NCBI GenBank assembly: GCA_022376515.1
Contig: WTXI01000005.1
Location: 1,240,001-1,304,000 of the forward strand
Direction of reading: 5' to 3'
From: Lactifluus volemus
Taxonomy: Eukaryota; Basidiomycota; Agaricomycetes; Russulales; Russulaceae
DNA: 64,000 bases
Made by a program: the position numbers and the translations under genes
The notes under the pieces: model-generated
Database searches by the model: none
The model's input: only the letters and a program-made list of their open reading frames with translations
What the model was told of the DNA's origin: nothing
Part shown: piece after piece, positions 46,519 to 58,519 of the stretch
How the letters are laid out: each line of letters begins with the position of its first letter
Numbering within the stretch: position 1 is the stretch's first letter

Positions 46519-46942
46519 TGATGGGATTTCATCAAGTTCGTTTCTTCTTTTTGTTTGGTTATTCGTTCCATCTCTTGCGTTTCCTTGGTACTTGCGCATT
46601 GTCATATACGGTTTGAACTATTACCCATCATATTCGCCACTCAAGTAAACCAAACACATTTTAGTTCTCGCTTCCTTTTCGGTGTTATGCCATCCCCGCT
46701 CAACGAGCGTCGTCCGCGGGTTTAGTGAGTATGCATGTAAGATTATAGGCATACAAATATTTTTGTAGGATCAGTAGGGTCCTAAACTTCGAGGGGCCAG
46801 TGACACGGGCCAATAAGTTATGTACATCTGGGGAGGAACGTCCCCTAAGTCTAGACATTTACGGTTACAGGTGCAGACGACCGGTAAGTGTCACGTATGC
46901 AAAGCGACTTCTTCCCAGGAGATGCATAAGAAATATCGCTTC

Positions 46943-48520
46943 TTAGACGTGTCGGGCGCCGAGGCGCTGCACGACCTGTACGTCCGAGGGGTTTCGTGGA
47001 AAGGGTTGGTGGCGCTTGAGATCCTTCAACGGCGCAAGGCACACCTTTCCGCCTAACGAGCCCTCATGGATGCCATCGAGGTAGACAGTGTCAAACTTGG
47101 TCTCCTCGGAATGAAGCATTATGGGTAAGGGCTCAGGGGAAAAGAAGGGTGTCTGGATAGAGACGGGACCGGGCGCGGGCGAGTCACTTTCCGAAGAGGA
47201 CTGCGAGGACTGCGATTGGGAGGACGCAGAGAGCTGGCTGGGAGCGTGCGAAAGCGCGGGGGAAACAGCACGAGGGAAAAACAGCGGTGGAGAAGTTGGG
47301 AAACCGGACCCGTATAGATAAGGAGAATGATGAAGCATCGTGTCTGCGTTTTGAGAGGCGACGAGCATCGGGTAGGGGGGATACGGGGATTGGCAAGAAG
47401 TGCCGTCCGGAATTGACACTGGCGGTGCAGACCAGTCGTATCCCAGAGACGATACATGAGGTTGCACGTGTGAGGGAGGCGATAGATGGTAGCCCTCGTG
47501 GGGTTGAGAGGGGTTATACGAATCTCCGGTGTACATGCGCGTGTAGGCATCGTGTGGCGTGGAGGGAGTAGGGGGAGGTACCCCTGAGTAAGAAGGTGGC
47601 TGTGGACTGAAAAAATCTTGAGGATATGCCCCCGAGGGCAATCCTTGATTCTGTGGAGATGTAACCGATTGTGCTGGAACTGGCGGAGGGGGACGATTCA
47701 CGGTCGAGCTGGGACCAGCAATCGGGGAGATCTGACCCCCTGTTTTGACTCGGGTACTCGCATGAGACGGTGGATTAGCCGCAGCCTCTGGAGTGTGGGT
47801 GGCGGCGCTTGCTCGTGACGATCTTGTCTTTGTTCTACGCGAACTCTTAAAGAGACCTTCGGGAACGACGAGATCCTTCAGGACGGGAATATCGTCGACA
47901 GTGCCCAGACTGTCGACTGTCGCCTGAGTAAAGTATGCGGCTAGGAAATAGGATTGAGACGGGAATAACTGACAAGATGAGATGCAGACACACTTAAATG
48001 CCACTTTCGTCTGTTGCTCTCGTTCTCGTTCAGGTAAACCGAATAAGTCTGCTTGACAAATGGGTCCCAATCTCGTGGGGGCTGTCCATCACTTTTGGAT
48101 GGTAACTGTTTGATCGGTGCACGATCGCGATTGAGGGGCACTAGAGACTAACCTGGTTCGCTCGCCATTCTTGTTCTTAGGAGGGTCCCATTTCTCATAA
48201 TAGAATAGAAATTCCTAGGATTGCAAAGAGTGAGCCGGGGTGGTGCAAAGATGGTGTAGATGTAAAAGGACGCATACATCTCGCACGCGCGATGCGGACC
48301 AGTGGCGGCCCTCAGTAAAGCGCTCTATACCGATTCCAGTGATAGCATGGGGACCTCTGTCTTCCCATGCATAGCAATAACCGGAGGATAACGCTTCGCG
48401 TTCCTTGGCGTCCAGGCGCCTTGTGATCATTGGCAATAGACCGAGATAGACGGCATAAAATATTTTGTGCACATCTGCGGTGCTTCTGATGCGAACATTG
48501 GTACAGGAAGGGACCTGCAT
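46943..48520 (-). CDS. Gti1/Pac2 (WOPR) family transcription factor 1
   Basis: DNA-binding regulator of the WOR1/RYP1/SGE1/PAC2 family, which controls morphology and development in fungi. Seen: WOPR first half SCTNVRIRSTADVHKIFYAV, LGLLPMITRRLDAKEREAL, GIERFTEGRHWSASRVRD, EFLFYYEKWDPPKNKNGERT; second half FVKQTYSVYLNENESNRRKW, HLTAYFTQATVDSLGTVDD, IPVLKDLVVPEGLFKSSR. A long Pro/Ser/Gln/Tyr-rich tail follows, ending LAPLKDLKRHQPFPRNPSD and a stop at 46943. Start chosen at 48520 (MQVPSCTN), aligned with the starts of the two paralogues in this window. The extended 5' interval is described separately. Confidence 0.9.
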
Positions 48521-51500
48521 CGTCGGTGAAAGTGTCGTGGCGGGACGAGGGAAGGGAAAGGAACGCTCACCGTCGATGGAATTATAAATAACGCCTCTTC
48601 TGTACAATTTGAATCCGGGCAAAGTGGTTCAATCCCCGCAACAAGTGTTATCCATTAATTCTAACCATTTATCGTCACAGCCGTCTATTCGGTATTCAAA
48701 TCGAGATTTACATTCCCATTCCTCTAACTCAACCCGTTGCTACAACAAATCCCCCACCCGGTCCATACCGTGACCACACTACTCTTAACGGGTCCAACCC
48801 GCGGTAAAACATCCTGTCCATATCCAATTATCCATCATCTCATCACCGCGGCCTCAATCCATTTCCCCGCAAACCCCATTTCTTCCGAAAAAAAAAAAAA
48901 AACCTCTCTCACCAAAGAGTGCAAATCAACTCAAACCATGTGTTCAGGTCATCTTCCAGACTAGGGCCAACCTACCTATCACTCGGTTTCCATTGACTCA
49001 CCTTTTAACCACCCCCTGGCACATGGTTGATCTGCTTCTAGGGCCGAAACCTGGTCAGATGCTGTAGTTCACTGGCTCCGAGCCTCGGCATGCCCTCATA
49101 TGACTCGCCACCATCACCCAACCAAGGGACCTTCTTGCGGACCTTTCCGTCCTTAGCTCACGAGGACCGGCCGGATCCTCGGTTCCATGGTGCTTAGGTC
49201 AGATTCCAATCGAATCTCCCTTCCCCTTTAATCCAGGCCGGGTGCATGGCCCGAGCCTAAACTTTCTTCATCCACGTCCAGTCGTCCAATTCCCAGTCTG
49301 TTTCCCCGCAGTCGTTCCGAGCGCTCCTTGCAACTCCAACTTGCCCTTTCATTTCATTTAAACACTAGTCTAGATCCAGCCATTTTAGTCAGGTTATGGT
49401 TTCAACCAGGACGATCTTCTATTATTGAACTCCAGGGTGACCTCGTGTATTTTCCAACGCTGGTGGCCTTCCCCAAATGCAAATCCCCCCTGCGAATACC
49501 ACCTTCTACTCATCTTTGGTCGTTCCTCTCGGATTTCCGCTTGCGTGTATCCCCCGGGAATCGCTGCACTCGCACGCGCACGGGTCATTCCCTAAGTGGC
49601 CAGATGTATGTATGTATATATGTGTGTATATATGTACTTCTTCCTCACCGCGAAGGCCGCTCCCAAAACCTCGCTGGCCGACGCTCGGCGGCGTTAAAGG
49701 TCATCATTTTTTCCGACACATAAATTTGACAACCCTCTCGTCCAGTAGCAAAAGACAAGACAAATAGTATCTCCGAATATTGATCCTAAACCCAGTGACT
49801 TACAATGGGGAACTTGAGGTGAGAGTGCTATTGCTCAACAAAAGGGACCCCCGGTCTAGCCCGGGCCTTCTCTTCGAACCTTCAAGATCCATTTCTGTAG
49901 CAAACTTTTTTACAAAACAAGATCCCCCTCTGATTCCTACACGTCTTCGCACTGTTCCGTGTGTGGCCGAGGAGTTGTGTTTTGTGGTCATTGACGACCA
50001 GGATCGTCGTCCAAATTCCTCCTTTCCCCCCTTCCTCTTTCCCCTCCTCCCCTCTAGCCACGTTGGTGATATCAGTCAGCAAGTCCATCCTCAACGACCG
50101 ATATGGCAGCTTCGTACGCCGCCAATGCCGCCGATCCACGCTGCCAGCTCCGCGGCTGCTGACGTCGACGGCGCCCATCCTCAAATGTAGCCATCTTTTC
50201 TCACGGCGGCGCACCCAAGTGAAAATTTTGCTTGGTGTGGTGGTGGTCGGTGCGCGTGGTGATGTGATGGTGGCGAACGACCCCTCGATCTAAAATACAT
50301 GTGTACACGCCTTTTGAGTTGATGGGAGATTTACTAAAGTTCTGTCAATTCCCCTCGGAGCCACATTCACTTGCTTCTTTGTGCGCGGAAGTGTCAATGC
50401 GTGTCTGATTTGGTCGGCCGAACCCGTGGATACGTTGCCTCGCACGCATGTCTGCATCCGTTTGCCAGTGGGGGCGACGGGTGACCTAATTACGTTGATC
50501 CAAGACGTCGTGTGGGATTCGCCAATAACATATATGAAAACCTTTTTTTTTTTTTACATTCACGTATTCCCAATCAATAAGTCAGGCCCAAAATCGTCCT
50601 TTGACGTGCCGCGCTCCGCCCAACGTAAAAGCACTTTATTCACCTCTCGCAAGTACCGGGACGCCCAAAAGTTCATTATGAATCGATTTCTTGGATGTTT
50701 TTGCAGGGAGACCATCAAAAAGCGGTATCCTCGCACTTTTTTGCTCTTCGGTTTTTTCCCATCCCATCTTCTACCTCTGTTGGGTTCAATGCGGAGTACG
50801 GGCCGAACTTTGGCGCAAAATGAAAGAAGCGAACAGCTTCGCTGTGTTCCTCTGCGACTGAGGTCGAGACACGACACGACACGACACACAAATCTCTTTG
50901 GACGCGCAGCAACAGTGTGGCCGCATAGTATGCGCGTTCGGGCCGTGTTGGTTAAAAAAAAAAATTTTTTTAAAGTCTAGATCAGAAGCCAATGTCGCTC
51001 ATTTAGGCAAGGGGGGTGGAGAAGGGAAGGGGAAGTGGGGTTGGTGGGTGGTTGGTGATGGTGGATGAAAGTCAGGGTAGGTACGTGGGATGAGGGCATA
51101 GGCACGCGCGGGCGGGGAACCAACTGGAAACCAATTTTAAAAAAACGGTGTGCTTGTCATTGTTGCGATATATACGGCAATAGCAGCCGTGAGTGACTGA
51201 GTTGTCGTCTGTAGTCAAGGAGGAAAGGAGGGGGGGGGACAGGGTTAAAAAAAGAAAGAGGTCTAGGTCGTCCTTACTCTGTTGGGGGTGAACTGCGGCC
51301 ATGCAAACACGTACACATACATACAAGAGATCATGCGTGCACCGGGCGCGCATGATAATTTTAACTCATCGTATTTGTCATTTTTCATATTATAGGCATG
51401 ACCCGAATACCGCAAATAGTTGGTTGGAGGACTTACTCTTTGCTTGGCATGGGCGCATCTTTCGGCATATATCGATTATCGCACGGGGCACGACCCAAGG

Positions 51501-52031
51501 AGGCACAAGTCAAACAAAGGCAAAGCTTATCACGTCATTATCCCATGTGACCCTAAATTTGACCTCATATTTCAATCAAGGCTACGGTAATTTGCGAGGC
51601 GACCGTGGAATCGACCAAGAAGAGACCCAAAGGCCTTTTTGCCAAGTGCAGTAACTTATCACCGACACGACACAATCGTGCTTCTGCCTCGGAGAGCCAG
51701 CGAATCCCAATACAGTTGAGTATACAGTCGATAAATGGGATGGAACATTGCAAGAATTTGGGCGCACAGAGGCATTATTATACATACTCGCTACACGGCT
51801 TCGCCAGAGCCAAGGTGGATAGCACATGAAACGAAAACGTGGCTAATTCGTGGGTACTGTGGGAAGAATATCTCAAAAGAAACATCGTAAAAAAAAATAA
51901 AGGTAACGGTGACAACATACGGGAAAAAAGGGGAGCAAAAGTGAAGCGTCTGAGGTAGGTAGTCAGTACAGGTCTCCAGAACGGTGGTGTGCGGATACGA
52001 TCAAAGAACAGAGTTTATAGCAGATTGGTGA
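48521..52031. other. 3.5-kb non-coding interval upstream of WOPR gene 1
   Basis: No credible gene. It holds pyrimidine-rich sequence (about 48.65-49.8 kb), an A14 run near 48888, a tatg/tgtg microsatellite near 49607-49635, an acacg repeat near 50872-50890, an A11T7 block near 50956-50975 and a G-rich stretch (51008-51060) on the plus strand. This fits a long regulatory region or leader of the minus-strand WOPR gene. Short frames (for example 50381-50980) lack protein features. Confidence 0.45.
50872..50890. repeat. Short acacg tandem repeat
   Basis: Three to four consecutive cacga units (gacacgacacgacacgacac) in the interval upstream of WOPR gene 1. Confidence 0.7.
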
Positions 52032-53088
52032 TCACGCCACGGTAAAGGAACGAAGGGCTCGGTCATCGATTGGATGTCTCTTGGGTATGTGTGTAGTTTC
52101 GAGAAATGCTAGTGGTGCAAGGACTTGCGCACCGTCAGGTGTGCTGGAGAACCGGCTGTGCCCAAGTTTTCCCTGAGCAAAGTCTTGTACAGCTTTCGGC
52201 CATGCAGGAGGATCTAAAGGTGATGGAGGTTGCGTAGTAGAGGGTGGATACGGCGCATATTTTGGGGAACGGAGTTGTTGAGAGGAGTACGGCCCGACAT
52301 TCTCGGATGTGTCTTTTGGACGCCCTTTGACACAACGTGCACTGCGGAACTTTCCAGGAGGCACTTGAAGGCAGGCAAGATCGGGAAAGTCATCTATGGT
52401 GTAGAGATTGTCGATGGTCTCTTGCGTAAAATAAGCAACTAAATGACGAAATGTCACTTGCAAGAAATTGCCGATAAACAATCCAAACGCACTGAGATGC
52501 CATTTTCTTCGGCCCCTGCCAGCAAGGTCTACATATACAGAGTATGTTTGTTTGATGAGACGCTCTCGTGGTCGCCATAGTATGAGCCAGGAGGGAGATG
52601 TAAACTGAAACTACAAAAGCAAGTGCTTGTTTAACGCATATATAAGCACAATAAGGGAAGGAAACTCACGGCTGGCCAATAACATCTAATTCCATGTCGA
52701 GCTCTCTCTCACTATAAAACAGGAACTCGTCTCTGGATAAGGCAAATGGTTATAAGTGCCTAACCGATTGGTTGCTATGACATAAATTCCAAGTACCTGA
52801 CACGGGAAGGGCCCCAGCGTATACCATCTGTCCATCGTTCGATTCCGAGCTGAAAACTGGTATGTGGCACCAGTTGTGAAAAAAGGAAAAAAAACTTACG
52901 CCAGTAGCTTCAGCGTCTGGACCTCTCTCCTCCCAGACATACACAGAGCCTGAGCGAATGCAGCGCCGCTCTTCACTATCTAATCTCCGTGATACTATGG
53001 GCAAAACACCCTTGGATACTGCATAAAAGATAACGAGGGCGTCCGATACAGATCGAACGCGGATGTCTGTGCAAGTTGGCCTTTGCAT
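52032..53088 (-). CDS. Gti1/Pac2 (WOPR) family transcription factor 2
   Basis: Second paralogue. Seen: MQRPTCTDIRVRSVSDALVI, GVLPIVSRRLDSEERRCI, SGSVYVWEERGPDAEATG, then across an intron LGIERWTDGIRWGPSRVR, then RDEFLFYSERELDMELDV, and in the second half LIKQTYSVYVDLAGRGRRKW, HLSAYFTQETIDNLYTIDD, FPDLACLQVPPGKFRSAR. The tail is much shorter than in gene 1 and ends VLAPLAFLETTHIP, then RHPIDDRALRSFTVA. All junctions checked keep frame. Both WOPR halves and the W-T-D-G-x-x-W-x-x-S-R core are intact, so it should bind DNA (inference). Confidence 0.9.
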
Positions 53089-54425
53089 AAGATATAGGGT
53101 AAAAAAAAGGGTATCGGTGAAGAAAGTAGGGTAGGGGATGAAGAATGCGGGGAGAGATGAGTTAGGAAAGAGCGAAGGCGGGGGGAGAGTAATTATAAAG
53201 CCGCAGTGGAAGGTTTAAGTAGATATTTCTAAATGGTGTTTACGGTAAGCGGGAAAGAGACGCGCGTGGAGCCAAGTGTGATTGGCTGGCAAAGGTTCCG
53301 GATAAGAGCGTAAATTCCATGAATGAAGAATTGGCAGCCCAGGACAGGTGAAATGGCTAGTTACCTTTGCCGGAAATAAAGCGTCGTGTCTGGAAAAGTG
53401 CCATCATCATTTACTTTACATTCGAGGGTAAAACTGCCGCGAATCAAACTCTATACCTTTAATCAGCTTCCGTCCTGCGGCTATCCGACTATCCCGATCT
53501 TAGTATCCTCCCTACCCTTCATCATCATCCATCATCATCACGGAGAACCCGGGTTACCTTCCATGGCCGTGGCAAAATTCAGGGCAGGTATCACGGATGG
53601 GAACCAATTTATATTATGCCCCTAGTGATGACCGTCGTGATTATCCCATCCCCTGGCTTGCATACTAACCTTCACTTTGGCCACTCCCCCACCTTCGTCC
53701 TCCAGCTTCCAACATAATACACGGCCTTTCACCACTGCCGACCCACCTTTACAAGGAAGAGTCCCAAAACAAACAATTTACGTCAACACACTACTTCCCA
53801 GCTGACGACGGCCGACATACAAAGCATCAATCCATCCCACCCCGAGTACTAACCAAAAGGAAAGTATATTCGAGCCAAAGTCCGTTCTTTTTCCATCTTC
53901 TTGGAGGCTTCGCTCTTTGTTTATGTACTGTGGCCGTCGACGTGGAGCATTACGTCGGTGACAAATGTCCGCTGCGGGAATAGCTTGATGAATCGTGCCA
54001 ATTGTGTGTGAGAGATGAGCGTTCGTTTGCCAAGTTGAATACGCGTGGGTAGCATCTATCACCCAATCAACACGATATGTATTATGAGATTGCGCCGTTA
54101 AGCTTGAGAGCTTGGACCGAAACATCTGTGCAAGGGCACAAGTGGCAACCGAATTAGGTTCCCCTGGGTCGCACCAATGCAAGTGATGCCGAGAACGTCG
54201 CTGAAGGCCTCATGTGCCTGGGACATTGAAAATTTGCGTGAAATTCTAACGCTCAAAATCGATAAAAACTCTTTTTAGCTCTCCGCCGACCACGTGAACT
54301 CTGATTACCTTTGCGCACTGGAATGCGCATACATTTGCATGCTATCAAAGAGTGCGCGCTTTCCCTTCCTCCACCTAAGCCGCTTTTGTTATCCCGCCCG
54401 TCTCTTCAAATCCTGCTTACAAGTC
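53089..54425. other. 1.3-kb non-coding interval between WOPR gene 2 and CysRS
   Basis: Divergent starts: WOPR gene 2 (minus) and CysRS (plus). A catcatcatc-type repeat lies near 53520-53541. The 134-codon minus frame at 53778-54182 has no recognisable feature. Probably promoter and leader sequence. Confidence 0.4.
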
Positions 54426-57383
54426 ATGGTTTGTGAACAAAATAACTGGAAGCCCCCGTCACGTCTTAAGCCGGAGCCGGTGCTCAAAGTGTACAATACT
54501 CTGACACGAACTAAAGTACGTTCGCTTCGAGCGCGTTCACACCCATTCAACACTCAATTTCGACACCCAGAATGAGTTCATCCCACGCGACGGCAAACGT
54601 GTCAAATGGTACAATTGCGGTCCTACTGTATACGATGCCTCCCACATGGGTCATGCAAGGTAGGTTCTTGATCACTCTCTGCGAGGCTAAGTCCACATAT
54701 CCTTTTCCCTCAGAAACTACGTCACCCAGGACATCCTGCGCAGAATTATGTCGGATTATTTTGGCTACGATATCTATTTTGTCATGAACATCACCGATAT
54801 TGATGACAAGGTTGGCATTCCTATAATATCGCCCTTCATTCTTCATTGAGATAATGTTCAACGCAGATCATTCTGAAGCGCGACAAAATACCTCCTCAAA
54901 AGTTCAGATCGGAATGCACATCTCTCACTCAAGGATTACTGGATAATGTCCGATCGTCTTGGGACTCATATGTGCACTCGAAAGTAAGCAAGGGGCTACC
55001 TAGCGAAGAGGTTCCTCCTCTAGGGTCAGAATGGCAAGCTTGGAACAGTTTGGTCATCAAAGCTGCCGACCCTGCATGGAAGACTGAAGCTCTGAAGAGA
55101 GATGAGAAATTCGATATGCACTTTACTGCGGCGGTGCGTTCCCTTACTTGACAACCAAAGCTACCGAGTGATGCCACCGCCATAGTCCCGTGCTTATGCA
55201 GCCATTCAAGCAGCTAGCAACTACCTCAAATCCGGGCAGACGGATGTACAGTCTGCTCAACGACTCGTGGATGACTCTGCTGACGTCCTGTCCCTGTCCC
55301 TTGATAAGAAGGTTGCTTCCTTTCTCTCGAGTCTACTTACACTCTAATGATATCAGCACGGCGCATCAGTGACAAATCCATCACTGTCTCGTTCGACAGC
55401 CCGGTTTTGGGAAGAAAAATTCTTCGAGGACATGGCTCGACTCCGTGTCAAGGAACCAGATTCACTTACTCGCGTCACTGAATATGTACCCGAGATTGTG
55501 TCGTTCGTGGAACGCATTGTACAAAATGGGTACGCTTACGAGGTTGCGGGGAGCGTCTACTTCGATACAAACAAGTTCGACTCGCACGCCAACCATAGTT
55601 ACGCCAAATTAGAGCCATGGAGTAAAGGGAACAAAGAACTACTGGAGGAAGGTGAAGGTAGATACCCTCCCCTCAACCTCCTATCGCGTTGCTTCTTACC
55701 CGCCCTTCAGGCGCCCTTTCAAACACCAGTGGTCGCCGAACTGCCGCGGATTTTGCACTTTGGAAAGCATCCAAACCAGGGGAGCCCTTCTGGCCTTCTC
55801 CGTGGGGCCAGGGACGTCCTGGATGGCATATTGAATGCTCCGTGATGGCCTCTGCCATCCTCGGTGACAACATGGACGTTCATTCAGGGGGAATTGACCT
55901 GGCGTTCCCGCATCACGACAACGAGATGGCACAGGCGGAGGTAATCCGGTCTGATTTGATCAGACAGAGTATCGTGTTCATTTTTGTAGGCTTATCACGA
56001 ATGCGATAATTGGGTCAACTACTTCCTTCACACTGGCCACCTGCATATCGAAGGTTTGAAAATGAGCAAGTCGTTGAAGAATTTCATCACGATAGATGTA
56101 AGTGCCTTGCCCTATCACTCACTCGGTGATCGTGACCCTGCGTAGAAATACTGGAAAAGCATTCAGCCCGCCAGCTGCGCCTAGCCTTCCTAATGCAACT
56201 GTGGAATTCTAAGATGGATTTCTCAGAGTCGCTTATGACCGGCGAAGTAAAGAACATCGAGACAACCATGAACGTATGAGACTAAACCCAGCATCCAATC
56301 TTGCGAGCTAATGGTTCCGAAGAATTTTTTCTCCGTGGTTAAAGCCCTGATAAGTCAAGCCCGCGCAGAACACGCAGCTCCAGACGGAAAGCACCGTTAT
56401 CATGGTCCTGAACGTGCCTTGACAGATGCGTGCGTATCTTGAATTTATCCTGATCTTATTCTTATCATCAACACGTTTGGCAAAAAGGTTATTCCAGGCC
56501 CAAGATAGATTTCGAGAAGCCCTTTGCGATTCCTTTGATACCCCCAGTGCAGTTAACGTCTTGCGGGACCTGGTATCTCGTACTAATGTGTACATCAATT
56601 CGCGTGCGAACGAGTTGGACGTCAGGGTTGTAGAGGGTGTGTCACGATGGGTTGGAAGTATGCTGAGGATGTTTGGTCTGGGGGAAGGAGACCCATCAGA
56701 TCTCGGATGGGGCCAGCTGTCCCAGGATGGCTCCAATTCCCTGAACGTGGGCGACACACGCCACTATCACTGCTTCCCGTCAACTGACTAATTGTGATAC
56801 ATGCAGCGTGAAGAAGTGGTGATGCCGTACTTGCGGGTGTTGTCCTCCTTCAGGGATGGCGTCCGGCGGTTAGCCATCTCGAAAGGGGACGGCGCAGCGA
56901 AGGAGACCCTGGCGTTATGTGACAAAATTCGTGACTCCGATCTTATGCCCTTGGGCGTTGTTCTGGATGACCAAGAAGGTAGATCGTTCCTCGACACTGA
57001 TCGGGTTATCAACTAAAGGCTCACTTTCTCTCAGATGGTAAAGCGCTGGTAAAATGGGTCGATCCCACCGAACTTATTAGGGCACGCGAAGAAAAGCGAA
57101 TGCAAGTGGAAGCCAAGGCAGAGAAGAAAGCCGCGGCGCAGGAACTAGAGCGGCAGAAGAAACTACAGAAGCTGGAGAGAGGAAGCGTCCCACCCGAGCA
57201 ACTGTTTAGGCCACCAATTCCCCCGAGGGTACTTATGGCAGTTGGGATGACCAAGGACTGCCATTAACGGACGGTGAAGGAAAGGAACTTAGCAAGAATC
57301 AGACGAAGAAGGTTCAGAAGGAGTGGACAATGCAAAGAAAGCTTCACGAGGAGTACTTAGCATGGAAAAAGAAAGCGCGGTGA
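54426..57383 (+). CDS. Cysteinyl-tRNA synthetase
   Basis: Class I aminoacyl-tRNA synthetase charging tRNA-Cys. Seen: [45 protein letters not shown] with the HIGH motif as HMGH and a zinc-ligand Cys, [24 protein letters not shown] (second zinc Cys), [37 protein letters not shown] (KMSKS, near 56.07 kb), a helical anticodon-binding part ([29 protein letters not shown]) and a Lys-rich end ([13 protein letters not shown]). A missing C near 57222 (run of five C) separates FRPPIPP from [17 protein letters not shown]. No mitochondrial presequence is obvious, so the cytosolic enzyme is most likely. Confidence 0.95.
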
Positions 57384-57502
57384 CATACCGACCGTAGCCC
57401 TTTGACACATTTTCGGATCGCCACCGCCTTTGTTGTGTGAAATAAAATTCGGGCGTTCACGGCAGCTGCCGCATATAAACTCGGGTCAATCTACATAACC
57501 GT

Positions 57503-58190
57503 TTACCAATCACAAGCGTCGACGACGAGCTGGCTTATCTTCTCCAAGCCGGTTCTATCGTCATCATCGAAGCCACCTTGCGTAGGCAGTCCATATCAAA
57601 GACGCCGAGCGTCACTTCCTTCTCCGATGACCTGAGGATCAAGGGACAGACGATCTCGCTCTTCGTGTCGCCGTCGCACGCGATGTGGCCTGGATACGCG
57701 CCGACGTCGTGCACAACAATCGTCTTGCGAGACATGAATGCATCTGCGCAGACACCTCGACCCTTTTCCGGGTGGGTTTTGTCAATGAATTGACAAGCAA
57801 ATTTGCCGCAGAATGCCCCTAGGAGCAACCAGCAAAGAAACGTTGGAAGCCCCGCCGTGGTTTATATGAATCCTTGGAGTCGGAAATAGAGAGGAATCGA
57901 CGTAGAATCCTGAAGGACGTGTTATTTTGGGAAACTCAGGATCACTTTTTTTTTTCCAGTTAGCAACCCGCGGTCCACGGGGAACTTGGGGCGCGGCCGT
58001 GAGGCGGAGACGTGTGTGATCCAAGTCGAATAAAGGAGAGAGCTCACCACACCAATTTACGGAGGAAGGACCGTCTCCGAAAGCGGGATATGAGAGCAAA
58101 AAATGATAAACGAGAGAAGACGCATCGGCCAGATTGGTCACTTGAGTATAATACGCGGGGGACGCGGAAGAAGAGGCGGTGAGAAGACAT
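57503..58190 (-). CDS. Free methionine-(R)-sulfoxide reductase (GAF domain)
   Basis: Reduces free methionine-R-sulfoxide. Seen: VTNLADASSLVYHFLL, SSVNWCG|FYVDSSLF across an intron, then LLLGAFCGKFACQFI, GRGVCADAFMSRKTIVVHDV, GAYPGHIACDGDTKSEIVCP, TLGVFDMDCL, and the end GGFDDDDRTGLEKISQLVVD with DACDW. The catalytic and resolving Cys (FACQ, GRGVC, HIACD) are present. Frame breaks: near 57578 (base missing before GGFDDDD) and one near 57826 before LLLGAF. The N-terminus is uncertain: the first ATG downstream of a TATA-like sequence is 58190 (MSSHRL), which joins the VTNLAD frame only if one C is removed from a C5 run. Confidence 0.8.
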
Positions 58191-58519
58191 GGTAAAAGTA
58201 AAAGAGGGGAGAAGGACAAGGTGAACCGATAATACAAACCCAAACTCTCTGGTACCCAGAAGGGGGGAAAGCTGAATGAAGGCTGGTGCTAAGGAGGAGT
58301 CTCACAGTATAAAATCACTCTTTATAGCCCATTGCCCATAATCCGCCAACTTGCATACGATGACCTCTCTCATAGAACCTAATACGCATCTGTTCGATAA
58401 GATCTCCTGATTACGTAACAATTGCCGTGCATTTAAACCAAAGTTTGTCGTGTTGTCAAAGCCAAAGCTTACCTTGACCTTGACAAACTTGGACTACACG
58501 TGTTGACAACCCTTCAGAT
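58191..58519. promoter_or_regulatory. Divergent promoter region, fRMsr / GLTP
   Basis: About 330 bp between outward starts. On the minus strand ctataaagag near 58326-58335 is a TATA-like element for fRMsr. Near the GLTP end are gttgtcaa (58451) and its reverse complement ttgacaac (58502), with accttgacaa between them. Confidence 0.4.

Noticed and set aside
48600..48640. tRNA T-arm-like word ggttcaatcc
   Set aside because: The flanking bases do not form a T stem and no acceptor or anticodon arm is present.
50381..50980. 199-codon plus frame upstream of WOPR gene 1
   Set aside because: Contains homopolymer-coded FFFF/KKK stretches and no domain; the antisense frames are equally open.
53778..54182. 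134-codon minus frame in the WOPR 2 / CysRS interval
   Set aside because: No motif or coherent composition; likely chance in promoter DNA.
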